Below, one piece after another: positions 36,642 through 46,961 of a DNA stretch of 64,000 bases. The first letter of the stretch is position 1. Each line of letters begins with the position of its first letter. The translations under genes and the position numbers were made by a program. Location: NCBI RefSeq assembly GCF_023701945.1, contig NZ_JABAEF010000017.1:1-64000 (forward strand). The letters run 5' to 3'. The notes beneath the pieces were generated by a model. The model saw nothing but the letters and a program-made list of their open reading frames with translations, was not told where the DNA came from and did no database searches. The stretch is from Rhizobium sp. CG5. GTDB taxonomy: Bacteria > Pseudomonadota > Alphaproteobacteria > Rhizobiales > Rhizobiaceae.

Positions 36642-37991
36642 TTACTGGCGCAGATCGCTGACGTCGAGTTCGTGCCACATCCACTCGAAACTGTATGTGG
36701 CCATGGGGTCCGCGGCGTTCGGCTGTTTTGCGGATTGATTTTCGAGATATTTGAGCCATTCGGCGACCTTCTGGCGGCCGGCTGCTGATTTTGCCGCCTG
36801 ACGTGGCGTCTTGTTGCCGAGCATGCCGACCGGCTGGTCGAGGGTTTCACGATATTGGCGGTCCATGAACTGATGGACGATCTGCTCAGCGATTTCGGGC
36901 GGGATATCGGAAGCGGCTTCCTTCTGATCTTGGGCAGGACGTTCAGCCATCATCTGCTCCACGGTGCGGATTTCAGTGAGTGGCGGGCGCACGAGATCAC
37001 CAAGGGTCTGCTGGATCAGGACCATTCCTTTGTCTGCGCGCGCGGCCGAATTGGCGGCCAAATGCAGGAAACGCCCCTTCAGCTCGACATTTCCCAGCAC
37101 ACGCAAACCGTTTTCCATGGTGGTGTCGAGAGAAACCCCGGTGTTCTTCTTGGCTTTGCTTTTCGGCTTACCCTCCAGCCAGTTCCAGAATTTTGCGTTC
37201 TCCTGCGACATGCCGGGAATAGTGTTCACCCGAGCAGTAATGTCCTTCTGGGTTGTGCCGGATGCTAGCGGAAACCTGATATCGTGGAATACGAGATCGT
37301 CCCCGTCGGCATTCTGGAGCGGCGGCATGTCCATCGTTTGCTCAAGCGTGACGAACAGCCATGAAAGGGTGAACATGGAAGTTGCCGCCCGCAGGTCTTC
37401 ATCCCTGATGACCGGTAGCTTCTTCGCATTCTTTTTGCCGAACATCTGGCGCAGGCCATCAAACAGCGCGTCGGTGGCCTGTGGCGTGAACGGCAAAAGG
37501 CCACCGGCAAAGACGTTTCTGCCCATGACGGGCACGATGCGGGCGGCGATCCTGTCCCACTGCTTGAGGGTTTTCGTGGCCGTTCCCTCGCTGACGGCAA
37601 GCGGCTCGCCACCGCGAATAACGTCACGCGCCATGAGCGACTTGCCCGGAACGACCTCGCTGACCTCATACAAGCTCATGATGGAGGTGCGCAGCGCCTT
37701 CATATAGGCTTTCGCCTGGGCGTTCTCCTTCCAGCCGCGACGCTTGAGGTATTCATCGATAATGTTGCCGCCTTCGACCTCGAAGTCCTGGGTCAGAAAG
37801 TCCTCGAAGACGCAACCCCACAGCGTCATGGCCCAGTTGTCGCCGAGGATTTCGGCAATATCCTCGAATTCCATGTCACCTGCATCAAGGACCGGTCCGA
37901 AATGATCCTCAAACACCTCCTCGAAGCACTCGCGCCATTCATCGCGGGCTAGAAACTTCATCAGACCCTTGAGGTCATGGCTGGTCGGCAT
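36642..37991 (-). CDS. Tn3 passenger protein of unknown function, 449 aa
   Basis: ATG at 37991 (MPTSHDLKGLMKFLARDEW) has TGGAGA 8 bases upstream; the frame extends further but only as resolvase shadow. The start lies 17 bases inside the end of the resolvase gene, so the two are translationally coupled, and the stop is only 3 bases from the left terminal repeat. The protein is soluble, acidic at the N-terminus (EVFEDHFGPVLDAGDMEFEDIAEILGDNWA) and predominantly helical. Its C-terminus has a GNKTPRQAAKSAAGRQKVAEWL motif reminiscent of helical segments in MbcA/SEC-C-type proteins. I do not recognise the family. It is intact while the transposase is broken, which suggests selection for it. Confidence 0.75.
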   Translation of the reverse strand: MPTSHDLKGLMKFLARDEWRECFEEVFEDHFGPVLDAGDMEFEDIAEILGDNWAMTLWGCVFEDFLTQDFEVEGGNIIDEYLKRRGWKENAQAKAYMKALRTSIMSLYEVSEVVPGKSLMARDVIRGGEPLAVSEGTATKTLKQWDRIAARIVPVMGRNVFAGGLLPFTPQATDALFDGLRQMFGKKNAKKLPVIRDEDLRAATSMFTLSWLFVTLEQTMDMPPLQNADGDDLVFHDIRFPLASGTTQKDITARVNTIPGMSQENAKFWNWLEGKPKSKAKKNTGVSLDTTMENGLRVLGNVELKGRFLHLAANSAARADKGMVLIQQTLGDLVRPPLTEIRTVEQMMAERPAQDQKEAASDIPPEIAEQIVHQFMDRQYRETLDQPVGMLGNKTPRQAAKSAAGRQKVAEWLKYLENQSAKQPNAADPMATYSFEWMWHELDVSDLRQ

Positions 37992-38565
37992 GGATGGTCT
38001 CCAGGTTCTGACGGTGTTCGGCGACGATGCGTGAGACGGTTGGTTCGCTGACATCGTATAGTCTCGCCATTTCGGTTCCGCTTTTGCGGCCTGACAAGAC
38101 ACTTTCGGCGATTTCCCGGCGTTTCTTCGGGTCAAGTTTCTTGCGGCGCCCCCCGATCCTGCCTTCAGTCCGAGCGTGGGCCAGACCCGTCGTGGTCCGT
38201 TCCCGGATCATGGCGCGCTCGAACTCCGCGAAGGATCCCACCATCTGCATCATCATCCGACCGGCGGCCGTGGTTGTGTCGATCGCTTCCGTGAGCGACC
38301 GGAAACCGGCGCCTGCACTGGTGATCCTGTCCATCAGGTGAAGGACATCCTTCAGCGATCGTGACAGGCGATCCAGCTTCCAGACAACGACGGTGTCGCC
38401 ATCGCGCAGTTGATCGAGCATACGGTGCAATTCGGGCCGGTCCCAACGCCCGCCGGACGCCTTTTCTTCGAACACGCGCTTGCAGCCAGCTTCAGAGAGC
38501 GCGCGCGCCTGCGCCCTGTTCGATTGCTCGTCTCCCTTGCTCACCCGGGCGTAGCCGATCAGCAT
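37975..38565 (-). CDS. tnpR: Serine recombinase, Tn3-type resolvase
   Basis: A 196-aa resolvase/invertase. It starts MLIGYARVSKGDEQSNRAQ, with the catalytic Ser in YARVS, and has conserved KLDRLSRSLKD and GSFAEFERAMIRERT. A C-terminal helix-turn-helix (SGTEMARLYDVSEPTVSRI) binds res. The ATG at 38565 is favoured over an upstream ATG at 38640 because the fold starts here. It resolves cointegrates and usually represses the divergent transposase promoter. Confidence 0.93.
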   Translation of the reverse strand: MLIGYARVSKGDEQSNRAQARALSEAGCKRVFEEKASGGRWDRPELHRMLDQLRDGDTVVVWKLDRLSRSLKDVLHLMDRITSAGAGFRSLTEAIDTTTAAGRMMMQMVGSFAEFERAMIRERTTTGLAHARTEGRIGGRRKKLDPKKRREIAESVLSGRKSGTEMARLYDVSEPTVSRIVAEHRQNLETIHADQP

Positions 38566-38693
38566 CGAGGTCCTTTCATAAACGGTCGTTTGTGCAAGCG
38601 CTCTGGCTACACTGACGAAGCAAGGCGAAATTCCTTTCACAATCCTGTTTCAATATAGCCTCGTAAGGCAAGCGATTTTTGAAAGGATATTCA
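38566..38693. promoter_or_regulatory. Probable res site and divergent tnpR/tnpA promoters
   Basis: The 128-base gap between divergent resolvase and transposase starts is where Tn3 elements place res and both promoters. AAAGGA at about 38681-38686 is the transposase ribosome binding site. I did not resolve individual resolvase-binding subsites. Confidence 0.55.
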
Positions 38694-41651
38694 ATGCCGC
38701 CGCGAATTTCCATGACCAGAAAACAGAGGGATGCACTGCTGATATTGCCGGAGACGGAAGCCGAGGTCTTGCGTTACCATATGCTCGTCCCAGATGATCT
38801 TGCCGCCGTCAATCAATGCCGGACGCCGGAGACCCGGCTGAGCTATGCGCTCCAACTCTGCTGCCTGCGGTTCCCTGGCCGATATCTCAGCCGCGGCGAG
38901 CTGCTGCCAGGTATCATGCTCGATCATATTGCCGATCAGGTTCAGGCCGACGCTGATGTCATCGCGCTGTTTGCCCGCCGCGGCGCAAACGCGATACGAA
39001 CAGTTGACCACAATCAAGCAGCGCCACGGCTTCCGCGATTTGAACCGACCATTGCGGGACGAACTTGCCGCCTGGGCTCAAAACGAAGCTGTCGGTTTGA
39101 CCGATGGCCGGGTGCTTCTCGATCGGCTGATCGAACGGATGCGAGCTGGAAGGATCATCATCCCTGGTATCAGCGTCGTCGAACGTTTGGCCGCCACGGC
39201 GATGCATTCTGCTGATTTCGCGGCGATTGCCGAGATCGGCGCGCTTCTATCTTCACCACAATGCGATCAGATGGACGTGCTTTTATCGGCCAAGGTTCAT
39301 CGCCAGCAAAGTCGCTTGTCGTGGCTGCGTGCGCCGGCTGGGGGAGTAGGCGCACGATCGCTGGCCGAGATTCTCGACAGGCTCGACCTTGTCCGCAGCA
39401 TCGTCGGCGATGTACCGGCACGCTTGCCTCTCCACCTCAATCACCGCATGGCTCAAATGGCGAGAGAAGGAAGCCTCTATACGGCGCAAGCGTTCCAGCA
39501 GATGAACGCACCACGCCGACATGCGATCATGATAGCGACCTTGAGCGAGTTGGCGATTACGTTGACCGATGCAGCGTTGTCGATGTTCCAGTCGCTCGTT
39601 GGGCGTGCCAACCTGCGCGCCAGAAAGCGGCTTGAAGAAACGATCGCCGCATCTGCGGAACAGGGGCGTGTCCGGCTTCTTCGGATCGCCGAGGTGCTTG
39701 AAGCTGTGGTGACTGCCGTGCGAGCCGAAGCCGATGTCACGGCCGCCGTCACTGCGATCGCGCCCTTGGAAACCATCGCAGATGATGCGGCTATCATCCG
39801 GCGAACACTTCGCCCAGGAAGACCGGACGTGCTTGGCGAGCTTGCACCCGAATACCACGTGTTCAAGAAAATCGGCGCCCGGTTCCTGAGCAGCTTTGCG
39901 TTTGAAGGCGGTCGCGCCGTGCAGCCGCTTCTTGCCGCAATCGCGGTGTTGGGCGGGATTGGTGGTGACCGTCGTAAACCGCTACCTGCCGACGTTCCGC
40001 TCGGCCATCTTGAGCGGCGCTGGTCCCGGTATGTCTTCACCGGCAATTCCATTGACCGCTCCTATTACGAACTGGCCACCTACTTCATCCTGGCCAATGC
40101 ACTTGCGAGCGGCGGCGTGTGGGTTGCGACATCGCGAATTCACCGCCCGCTCGAAAAGCTCCTCGCGCCCGCTTCACCGGCAAATCCGGCGCAACCGGTC
40201 GCTCTGGTTCGCGCTTTCAATGCCGAAGATTATCTTGCAGACCGCATGGCTGCGCTCGATGCAGCTCTTCTGAACACCGAATGTCACCTATCTGGCAAGG
40301 ATGCAGCGATATTCGCTGATGGAAAGCTCCGCTTCCCCAAGGAGCCAAGAGGCGAAAACGAGCAGGAACAAACACGTGCCGTCACGGCGAGGTTATACGC
40401 CATGATGCCGCGGGTGCGGATTACCGATCTGCTCGATCAGGTCAACCACTGGACCGACTTCACCGAGCATTTCTCCCATGTCTCCACCGGATTGCCGCCC
40501 GTGGATCAGCGCGCCTTCATGGCTGCATTGATCGCTGAAGCGACCAATCTCGGCCTGTCACGAATGGATGAGATGTGCGGTACGGTGACCCGGCGTGCCT
40601 TGCTACGTATGCAGACATGGCACATGCGTGAGGACACCTTCCGCGCCGCGTTGGCGAGCATGACCGACGCAATTCATGCCGAGCCGCTATCGGTCTGGTT
40701 TGGCGAAGGCTGGCGTGCTTCCGCCGATGGACAGGCCTATTATCTCGGTGGTCCGGGCGAAGCTGGCGGCGCAATCAATGGACACTATGGCCGTGATCCG
40801 ATCGTGAAAATCTACACCACGATCACCGATCGCTATGCGCCGCTTCATCAGAAGGTCATCGCTGGCACCGCTGGTGAAGCCATCCATGCATTGGACGGCA
40901 TTCTCGGCCACGAAAGCAGTGTCGACATCGGGGCGTTGCATGTCGATGGTGGCGGCGTTTCCGATATCGTCTTTGCCATCGCAGCACTGCTGGGCCGCTC
41001 TTCGAGCCCCGAATTCCGCGCCTGTCGGACCGCAAACTCTATGCCTTCGAACCGAAAACAAGATATGGTCGTCTGGCACCGCTGTTCGGACACCGTCTCG
41101 ACGCCAACCTGATCCTGGGGCATGCCGACGATATCGGCAAGGTAATCCGGGCACTCGCCGACAAGGTGGTCACGCCTTCCCTTATCCTGAAGAAGCTATC
41201 CGCCTACCGGCAGCAAAACAGTCTGGCCGCCGCCTTGCGCGAAATAGGGCGCATCGAGCGCACCCTCTTCACCTTACGGTGGTTTGAGGATCCCGCTCTC
41301 CGGCAACTCGTCACCGCAGAACTCAACAAGGGCGAAGCACGAAACACCCTTGCCCGCGCCGTCGCCTTCCATCGCCTGGGGCGCTTTCGGGACCGTAGCC
41401 ATGAAAATCAGACGAGCCGGGCTGCGGCCCTCAATCTCGTCACGGCCGCCATCGTTCTCTTCAATTGCCGCTATCTCGGACGGATCACGGAGGCTTCGCG
41501 CCGACAAGGCAGGCCGTTCGATGAGAAGATCATCTCAAAACTGTCGCCATTGGGATGGGATCATATCAATATTACCGGCGATTATGTGTGGTCTGACGCC
41601 CTGGAGGTCGACCAAGAAGGATTCCTGCCGATTAGGTTGGCACCGTCCTGA
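38694..41651 (+). pseudogene. tnpA: Tn3-family transposase TnpA, two frameshifts
   Basis: Three frames give a nearly full Tn3 transposase (about 985 codons). The N-terminal part (MPPRISMTRKQRDALLILPETEAEVLRYH) ends at ARRG; an extra G near 38985 moves the reading to QTRYEQLTTIKQRHGFRDL. The second frame carries most of the protein, including the catalytic-region sequence ALDGILGHESSVDIGALHVDGGGVSD. Near 40998 one base is missing, and the end (FEPRIPRLSDRKLYAFEPKTRYGRLAPLFGHR to the stop at 41651) is in the third frame. The element would need a transposase from elsewhere. Confidence 0.9.
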
Positions 41652-41663
41652 GCCGAAAATCGC

Positions 41664-41700
41664 CTACCGTATATCCGGGTCCCAATAATGTACTGGGGCC
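41664..41700 (-). repeat. Right terminal inverted repeat of the Tn3-family element
   Basis: Reverse complement of the left repeat at 36602-36638 with five differences in 37 bases. It begins 12 bases after the transposase stop. Confidence 0.85.
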
Positions 41701-41984
41701 AAATAGCCGACCGGCAGCAAGTCAGCCTGCCGCGCGGCAAGCCAGTCACGGCTCGCTTGTCCTTGACACTTTGGGCAATGCCGGTTGCGGCAAGAGTTAT
41801 AGGCAATGCGGAGCGTGTCGCAATCCTGGCCCTGCTGGACATGCCCGCCCAACCGAGAAGTCCGGCACATCTCCACCGCGCTCATCACCCGGCGCTCGAC
41901 GCGCCCGAGATGAGCGTCGTGGGACTGACGATAGCCTTCCCCGTGGCGGCGAAAGATGTCCGCCACCTCCAGTCCCGCCACCAT
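41701..41984 (-). pseudogene. N-terminal fragment of an IS91-family transposase
   Basis: ATG at 41984 starts MVAGLEVADIFRRHG, then the zinc-binding N-terminal domain of IS91-type (Y1/HUH relaxase-like) transposases: CRTSRLGGHVQQGQDCDTLRIAYNSC followed by RNRHCPKCQG. Family similarity stops after ADLLPVGY, exactly where the Tn3 right repeat begins; the HUH and tyrosine part is missing. It follows the tyrosine recombinase gene after 12 bases, the usual int-tnp order of this IS91 subgroup. Confidence 0.85.
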
Positions 41985-41996
41985 GGCAAGACGTCC

Positions 41997-42862
41997 TCAG
42001 CCTGATGGCACCACCTCAAGCCGCAGCCGGTCGAGCGGACTGGTCGTGCTGCGGATCAGGGTATTGGAAACCTTCGTGTAGCGCGCCGTGGTGGAAAGAT
42101 TGTTGTGGCCGAGGAGAACCTGGATGATGCGGATCTCAGTTCCGCTTTCCAGAAGATGGGTGGCAAAGCTGTGGCGAAGCGTATGCACCGTCACCCGTTT
42201 GTCGATGCCGGCGGCAGTGCACGCCGAACGGTAAGCCGAGTGCAAAACCTGGACATCAATGGGCTTGGTCTCGTCGCGCCCCGGAAACAGCCAGAACTGC
42301 GGTCGCGTCAGTTTCCAATACACCCGCAAGATAGCCAACAACTGTGCCGAGAGCATCACGGTTCGGTCCTTGCCGCCCATGCCATGCTCGACGCTGATGA
42401 CACCGCGTTCACTGTCGAATATTGCCGACTTTGAGACTGACGGTCTCCGAGGCACGCAGCCCGCCACATAAGCCGTCGTCAGCGCCGTTCTCGTCTTCTG
42501 GCTTGGTATCGCTTCGAGAAAGCGTACGATCTCGTCGCTATTCAAAATCGGCGGCAGCTTGGCCGGTGTCCGGGCATAGGCAATGCGCTCCGGTATCTCA
42601 TTATGCCCAAGTGTGACGCCGAAGAAGAAGCGGAGAGCACAAACCGTCTGGTTCAAGGCCGGCCACGATAGGCAATTGACACCAGATGCACCTGAAACGC
42701 GCGCACGTCTTCCAGTCCAAGACGGTCTGGCGATCGCCCGAAATAACGCGAGAACTTCGCTACCGCATGCAAATACGATCGTTGCGTCGCCGGCGACAGA
42801 TTGCGGATCGTCATGTCTTCTATCATCCGCCGCCGCAGCGGGATCATCTCCATCATCGTCAT
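41997..42862 (-). pseudogene. IS91-associated tyrosine recombinase, frameshifted
   Basis: The N-terminal core-binding domain (from ATG 42862: MIPLRRRMIEDMTIRNLSPATQRSYLHAVAKFSRYFG) is in one frame up to about 42660. The rest (SWPALNQTVCALRFFFGVTLGHNEIP... to the stop at 41997) is in another. A further local disturbance appears around AYVAGCVPRRPSVSKSAIF, where the family reads AYAAGLRASETVSLKVADI. The catalytic C-terminal motifs HTLRHSFATHLLE, LLGH and Tyr in TTARYTKV remain. Confidence 0.82.
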
Positions 42863-43013
42863 CTCCTACTTTGAAAGTTGGGCAAACATCCAATCCTTCA
42901 AAACAGCAGCGATATTGGCAATCAGCCGCCAAATATGCCGCGCAAGCGGCTTCGTTCAATCCCCACGACTCCGGTTTCAGACAAAATGCTCTAGCTCGGC
43001 AAAACAATGTCGT

Positions 43014-43428
43014 CAGACGGCTGATGCCGGTTCTGGTCTCGGCGCTATCACTGCGCTCGGCTTCGCTGCAACCATTGATGACCCGACACGCTTCAAACGA
43101 TCATCCAGCGCCGGTGCTTATCTTGGGCTGACACCTCGCATCTACGCATCCGGTGAGAAGATGAGATCCGGGCGGGTGTCGAAACGGGGCGATGACTTCT
43201 TCGACGCAGCCTTTATGAGGCAGCCAATGCGCTGCTGACACATATTCCACAGTTCTCCCCTTTGAAGAGCTGGGGATTACGCATCGCCCGGCGTGGCGGC
43301 TATCGAAAAGCTAAGCTGGCTGTCGCCCGAAAGCTCGCCGTGATCCTTCACGCGATGTGGATTTCGGGGAACCCTTCCGCTGGTCATCGCAAGAGCCGAG
43401 CGAGCTGGCATGTCGGCATGGATCATTA
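43014..43428 (+). pseudogene. C-terminal remnant of a second IS110-family transposase
   Basis: Frames in this stretch give GAITALGFAATIDDPTRFKRSSSAGAYLGLTPR, SGRVSKRGDDFF and, after a frame change, ANALLTHIPQFSPLKSWGLRIARRGGYRKAKLAVARKLAVILHAMW, which together form the Transposase_20 C-terminal domain. The N-terminal catalytic domain is absent. It differs from the IS110 copy at 157-1140, so it comes from another element. Confidence 0.8.
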
Positions 43429-45216
43429 AAACTCCTCCCAGCTCGCCTCTTTGGTCGCCAACGCCGCCAAGCCTCGCATCGCCACCGGCGAGGTCGCTAT
43501 TCTCGTGGCACGGGGAGTGGTGGAAGCCACGGAGGGTGTCGAAACGCCGCGGGAAGATCCTACAATACGGGGCGTATCTTGGAATTTGAACTGTTCAAGG
43601 AGTTCGAACAGTGCCGTCGCCTCCTGCGCAAGCCCATGACTTGCGGCTGTCTGTTCCTCGACCATGGCGGCGTTTTGTTGCGTGCCCTGATCGACCGTAT
43701 TGATCGCCTGATTGATCTCGCCAAGGGCAATCGATTGTTCTCGTGAGGCTTCAACGATGGCCACGACATTCGAGTTGATATCGTGGACCTGAGTTGCGAT
43801 CTCCTGCAAGGCGGAGCCGGCCTTTGTGACAAGCGACACCCCATTTTGCACGTGTCCGCCTGATGCCGTTATCAAGGTCTTGATCTCTTTGGCGGCCTTA
43901 GCTGAGCGCTGCGCGAGTTCACGCACCTCTTGCGCAACCACCGCGAAACCCTTGCCGGCGTCCCCTGCCCGCGCGGCTTCGACCCCGGCATTGAGGGCAA
44001 GCAAGTTCGTCTGGAAGGCGATCTCGTCGATGACGCCGATTATATTGGAAATCTCGCGTGACGAGGTTTCAATCTGATCCATGGCACTGATGGCGTCACG
44101 CACGACCTGGCCGGAATGCTCGGCATGTTCCCGAGTATGTCCGACGAGCTTCCCGGCTTCTTCTGCACGGCGACTCGAGTCCGTCACCGTCGTCGTGATC
44201 TCCTCGAGCGCAGCGGCCGTCTCCTCAACTGAAGCGGCCTGCTGCTCGGTCCGCTTTGCCAACTCGTCAGCCGCGGTCCGAATCTCGCTTGAACCCGACG
44301 CAATCGCACGGGCATTGTCGGCAACCGTAGCCATTGCGTGCTTGAGCTTCGTGGTTGCGGCATTGAAATCTGACCGGAGCCGTTCCAGCGACGGGATGAA
44401 CGGGTTCTCTATCTTCTGCGACAGGTCGCCGTTTGCGAGGTTGGTGAGACATCCGGCGAGCGTGTCGACATTTTCGACGCGACCGGTCACGTCGGTCGCG
44501 AACTTCACCACCTTGAAGACTTTTCCGTTCATGTCGAAAATCGGGTTGTAGGAAGCTTGTATATGAATCTTGCGACCGCCCTTGCCGACCCGCATGAATT
44601 CGTCCGCCGCCAGCTCACCTCCAGAAAGTTTCTTCCAGAACTCGCGATAGGCGGTTGATGAAGTGTAGGAAGGATCGCAAAACAGGGAATGGTGCTTGCC
44701 TTGAATTTCAGAGAGCGAGTAGCCGAGGGTAGAAAGGAAGTTTTCATTGGCGGTCACGATTTCGCCGGTAGGGGTGAACTCAATAATCGCTTGGGCGCGC
44801 GACAGCGCCTCCATCTTGCCGGCATCCTCGGCCGCCTTCAGCCTCTGCGCCGTTATGTCCGTGGCAATCTTGATCACCTTAACGGCTTTACCGCGACGGA
44901 TCACCGGGTTATAGGACGCTTCGATCCAGACTTCCTTGCCGCCTTTACCGATGCGTTTGTATTGCTGTTGGTCGAATCGTCCAGCCGCAAGCTTTGACCA
45001 GAATGCTTTGTAGTCTGCCGACCGCGCATATTCCGGATCGACGAACATAGTGTGCTGCTTACCAATAATTTCGGCAAGGTCGTAGCCGAGGGCTCGGCAG
45101 AAATTTTCGTTCGCTGTCAATATCTTGCCGGATAGATCGAACTCGATCATGGCCTGCGATTTAGAAAGCGCGGCAAGAACCGCGACAGCATTGGCACCAC
45201 GATCGAGAATATTCAC
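43426..45216 (-). CDS. Soluble methyl-accepting chemotaxis protein with two PAS domains
   Basis: About 596 aa. Two PAS domains come first (about residues 15-125 and 140-245; each has ANENF and a conserved ASYNP segment followed by KVxKxATD). A HAMP-like linker follows, then a long coiled signalling domain with the receptor tip ([42 protein letters not shown]). There is no membrane segment, so it senses internally, perhaps redox or a bound cofactor. It ends ASWEEF, a C-terminal tether (WxxF) for CheR/CheB. I prefer the GTG at 45216 because GGAGG lies 7 bases upstream; ATGs at 45243 and 45279 lack one. It is separate from the chemosensory operon at 56.6 kb. Confidence 0.9.
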   Translation of the reverse strand: MNILDRGANAVAVLAALSKSQAMIEFDLSGKILTANENFCRALGYDLAEIIGKQHTMFVDPEYARSADYKAFWSKLAAGRFDQQQYKRIGKGGKEVWIEASYNPVIRRGKAVKVIKIATDITAQRLKAAEDAGKMEALSRAQAIIEFTPTGEIVTANENFLSTLGYSLSEIQGKHHSLFCDPSYTSSTAYREFWKKLSGGELAADEFMRVGKGGRKIHIQASYNPIFDMNGKVFKVVKFATDVTGRVENVDTLAGCLTNLANGDLSQKIENPFIPSLERLRSDFNAATTKLKHAMATVADNARAIASGSSEIRTAADELAKRTEQQAASVEETAAALEEITTTVTDSSRRAEEAGKLVGHTREHAEHSGQVVRDAISAMDQIETSSREISNIIGVIDEIAFQTNLLALNAGVEAARAGDAGKGFAVVAQEVRELAQRSAKAAKEIKTLITASGGHVQNGVSLVTKAGSALQEIATQVHDINSNVVAIVEASREQSIALGEINQAINTVDQGTQQNAAMVEEQTAASHGLAQEATALFELLEQFKFQDTPRIVGSSRGVSTPSVASTTPRATRIATSPVAMRGLAALATKEASWEEF

Positions 45217-45583
45217 GACATTTCCTCCGGCGAAATCTTGCATGGCGATAAGATGAGCCAAGTAAGTATATTCGCACATGCATATTAATCAGGATTTAAT
45301 TATAATTTTAACGTTCAGCAGGTTAGACTGGGAGCACAGATTCGAAGCAATGGAGCAATCAAAATGCGATCACCAGACCTCGACGAGCGCGGCCATATGG
45401 TTAATCCGCCGCTTCGCGAACGCATGTCGATCGGTTTGACAGCAGGGATCTCTCTCGGATGACTGGGAGTCCGATGGACGGACAATGCTCAGCTACACAT
45501 ACAAGCCCGTCATCTCTTTAGTGTAGGCTCAAAACGACGAATTTCTGCGTTCGGCTGACCGACAACAAAACGGAAAGTGAAAA
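45217..45583. other. Intergenic region upstream of the PAS chemoreceptor
   Basis: About 370 bases, AT-rich near 45270-45330, where the chemoreceptor promoter probably lies. No gene is supported. The right part is the former leader of the degraded flavin reductase gene. Confidence 0.4.
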
Positions 45584-46562
45584 TGGAAAGAAGCAAGCGT
45601 CTGGAACCGTTCGTGTTCGGCAACATGATCGAACTGCGCAACCGCATCGTCATGGCGCCGATGACCACCTGGGCCGGCAATGACGACGGCACGGTATCTG
45701 CCGATGAAGAGACTTACTACCGCGTGCGGGTCTAGGACGTCGGGCTTGTGATCACGGGCTGCACCCATGTTCAGGAAAGGGCATCGGGTTCACCGGTGAG
45801 TTTGCCGCTTACGATGACAAATTTGCTCCAAGCCTGAAGCGACTGCCGGCGACTTGGAAAAGCGGTGGCGCGCCGGCGATCTTGCAGATCTTCCATGCCG
45901 GCGTCAAAACACTGCGCGCGCGCTCACCGACGAAGAAGGCCTGGGCGTTGTGCGTGATTTTGGCGAGGCGACGCGGCGGGCCATCGACTGGCATTTACGG
46001 TGTCGAGCTGCATGGCGCTCACGGATTCCCACTACAAAATTTCTCCTTGCCCCATTTCAACAGGCGCACAGATCACGGGGGTGGGTCGCCTGAAGGCCGC
46101 ATGCGATTCTAGCTTGCAGTGGTCGATGCGATTCGCCAGCGGTCGCTGGTCACGCTGCCCGACCTTTTTTGCTGCTACCAGATCTCGCCGGAGGAGCCCA
46201 ATGAGGGCGGTTTGCGCATCGCTGACTCACTTGCGCTGATCGACCGCCTGGTTCCAATGGGATCGATTACCTCGTGTCGCTGAGCAACGCGCCTTGCGGC
46301 GCGCGTTCCCCTCATCGCTGCGGGGCAGGTCCGGACAACGGACCAGGCCGAACATGCAATCGCAGCCGGTATGTCACTTGTCGCTATCGGTCAGGGATTG
46401 GTGATGAACCCGGAACTGGGCGTCGTTTGCGGGTGAGGAAAGGACTGGTGCGATCGCTCTTGATCTTGCCGCTGCCGACGTGCCGCGGCTCGGCATTTCA
46501 ACTAAGCTGTGACCGTCATCGAAAACACTGCAGGATGGTTCAAAAATCGCAAAGCAGCGTAA
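45584..46562 (+). pseudogene. Old yellow enzyme-type NADH:flavin oxidoreductase, heavily degraded
   Basis: ATG at 45584 starts MERSKRLEPFVFGNMIELRNRIVMAPMTTWAGNDDG, the start of an FMN-binding TIM barrel. A TAG at about 45734 and several frame changes follow. Later pieces remain readable in different frames: GGAPAILQIFHAGVKT, YGVELHGAHGFPLQNF with the catalytic-region HGAHG, SPHFNRRTD-like sequence, and AAGQVRTTDQAEHAIAAGMSLVAIGQGLVMNPE. The end is near TVIENTAGWFK with TAA at 46560-46562. Too many lesions for sequencing error alone. Confidence 0.82.
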
Positions 46563-46961
46563 GCGACCGATATCGCGGCGCGCGCCAGAATCCCCAAATT
46601 ACACGTACTCATCCGCCGTGACTACTGCTTCTGTGGTGGCGATCGCCTGGAACATTGACAACAATGGCCGCAGCTCTCGATCCCGCGCAGCCGCTCTTTT
46701 CAAGACCTCCCTCGTCACGATCACCAGCCAGTCAAATGCTTGTCGCGCATCGGAATATGCGCGTTTTCGCAATGAAGGCCTGAAGATCTCGCAAAACCAG
46801 TGCCATTGATTACTTCCGGCGCCGAGAGCACATTCTAAGACGGTGTCAGGCCGAAGCGCAGTGGCACCCCGCTTCGGCAATAACGGTCAGAAATTGCTTC
46901 AGCATTCTGCCACCCAACTGGCTACTCATGAGACGCCGGCCCATTACGGCATCTAGGACGG
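46563..46961. other. Unassigned region with gene debris
   Basis: About 400 bases. A minus-strand frame of 93 codons (46599-46880) reads like protein in places (FDWLVIVTREVLKRAAARDREL) but has no ribosome binding site and no family I recognise. It is probably a remnant. Confidence 0.35.

Larger units (their letters stand above)
36602..41700. mobile_element. Tn3-family transposon with an unknown passenger gene
   Basis: About 5.1 kb bounded by 37-bp inverted repeats. It contains, from the left, a 449-aa passenger gene and a serine resolvase on the minus strand, a short probable res region, and a divergent Tn3-type transposase (frameshifted). No 5-bp target duplication is seen. The left flank is an amine-oxidase gene and the right flank an IS91-type transposase, so one side has been rearranged after or during insertion. 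Confidence 0.88.

Noticed and set aside
46599-46880. 93-codon minus-strand frame with protein-like stretches
   Set aside because: No start signal or family match; lies among degraded genes, so at most a remnant.
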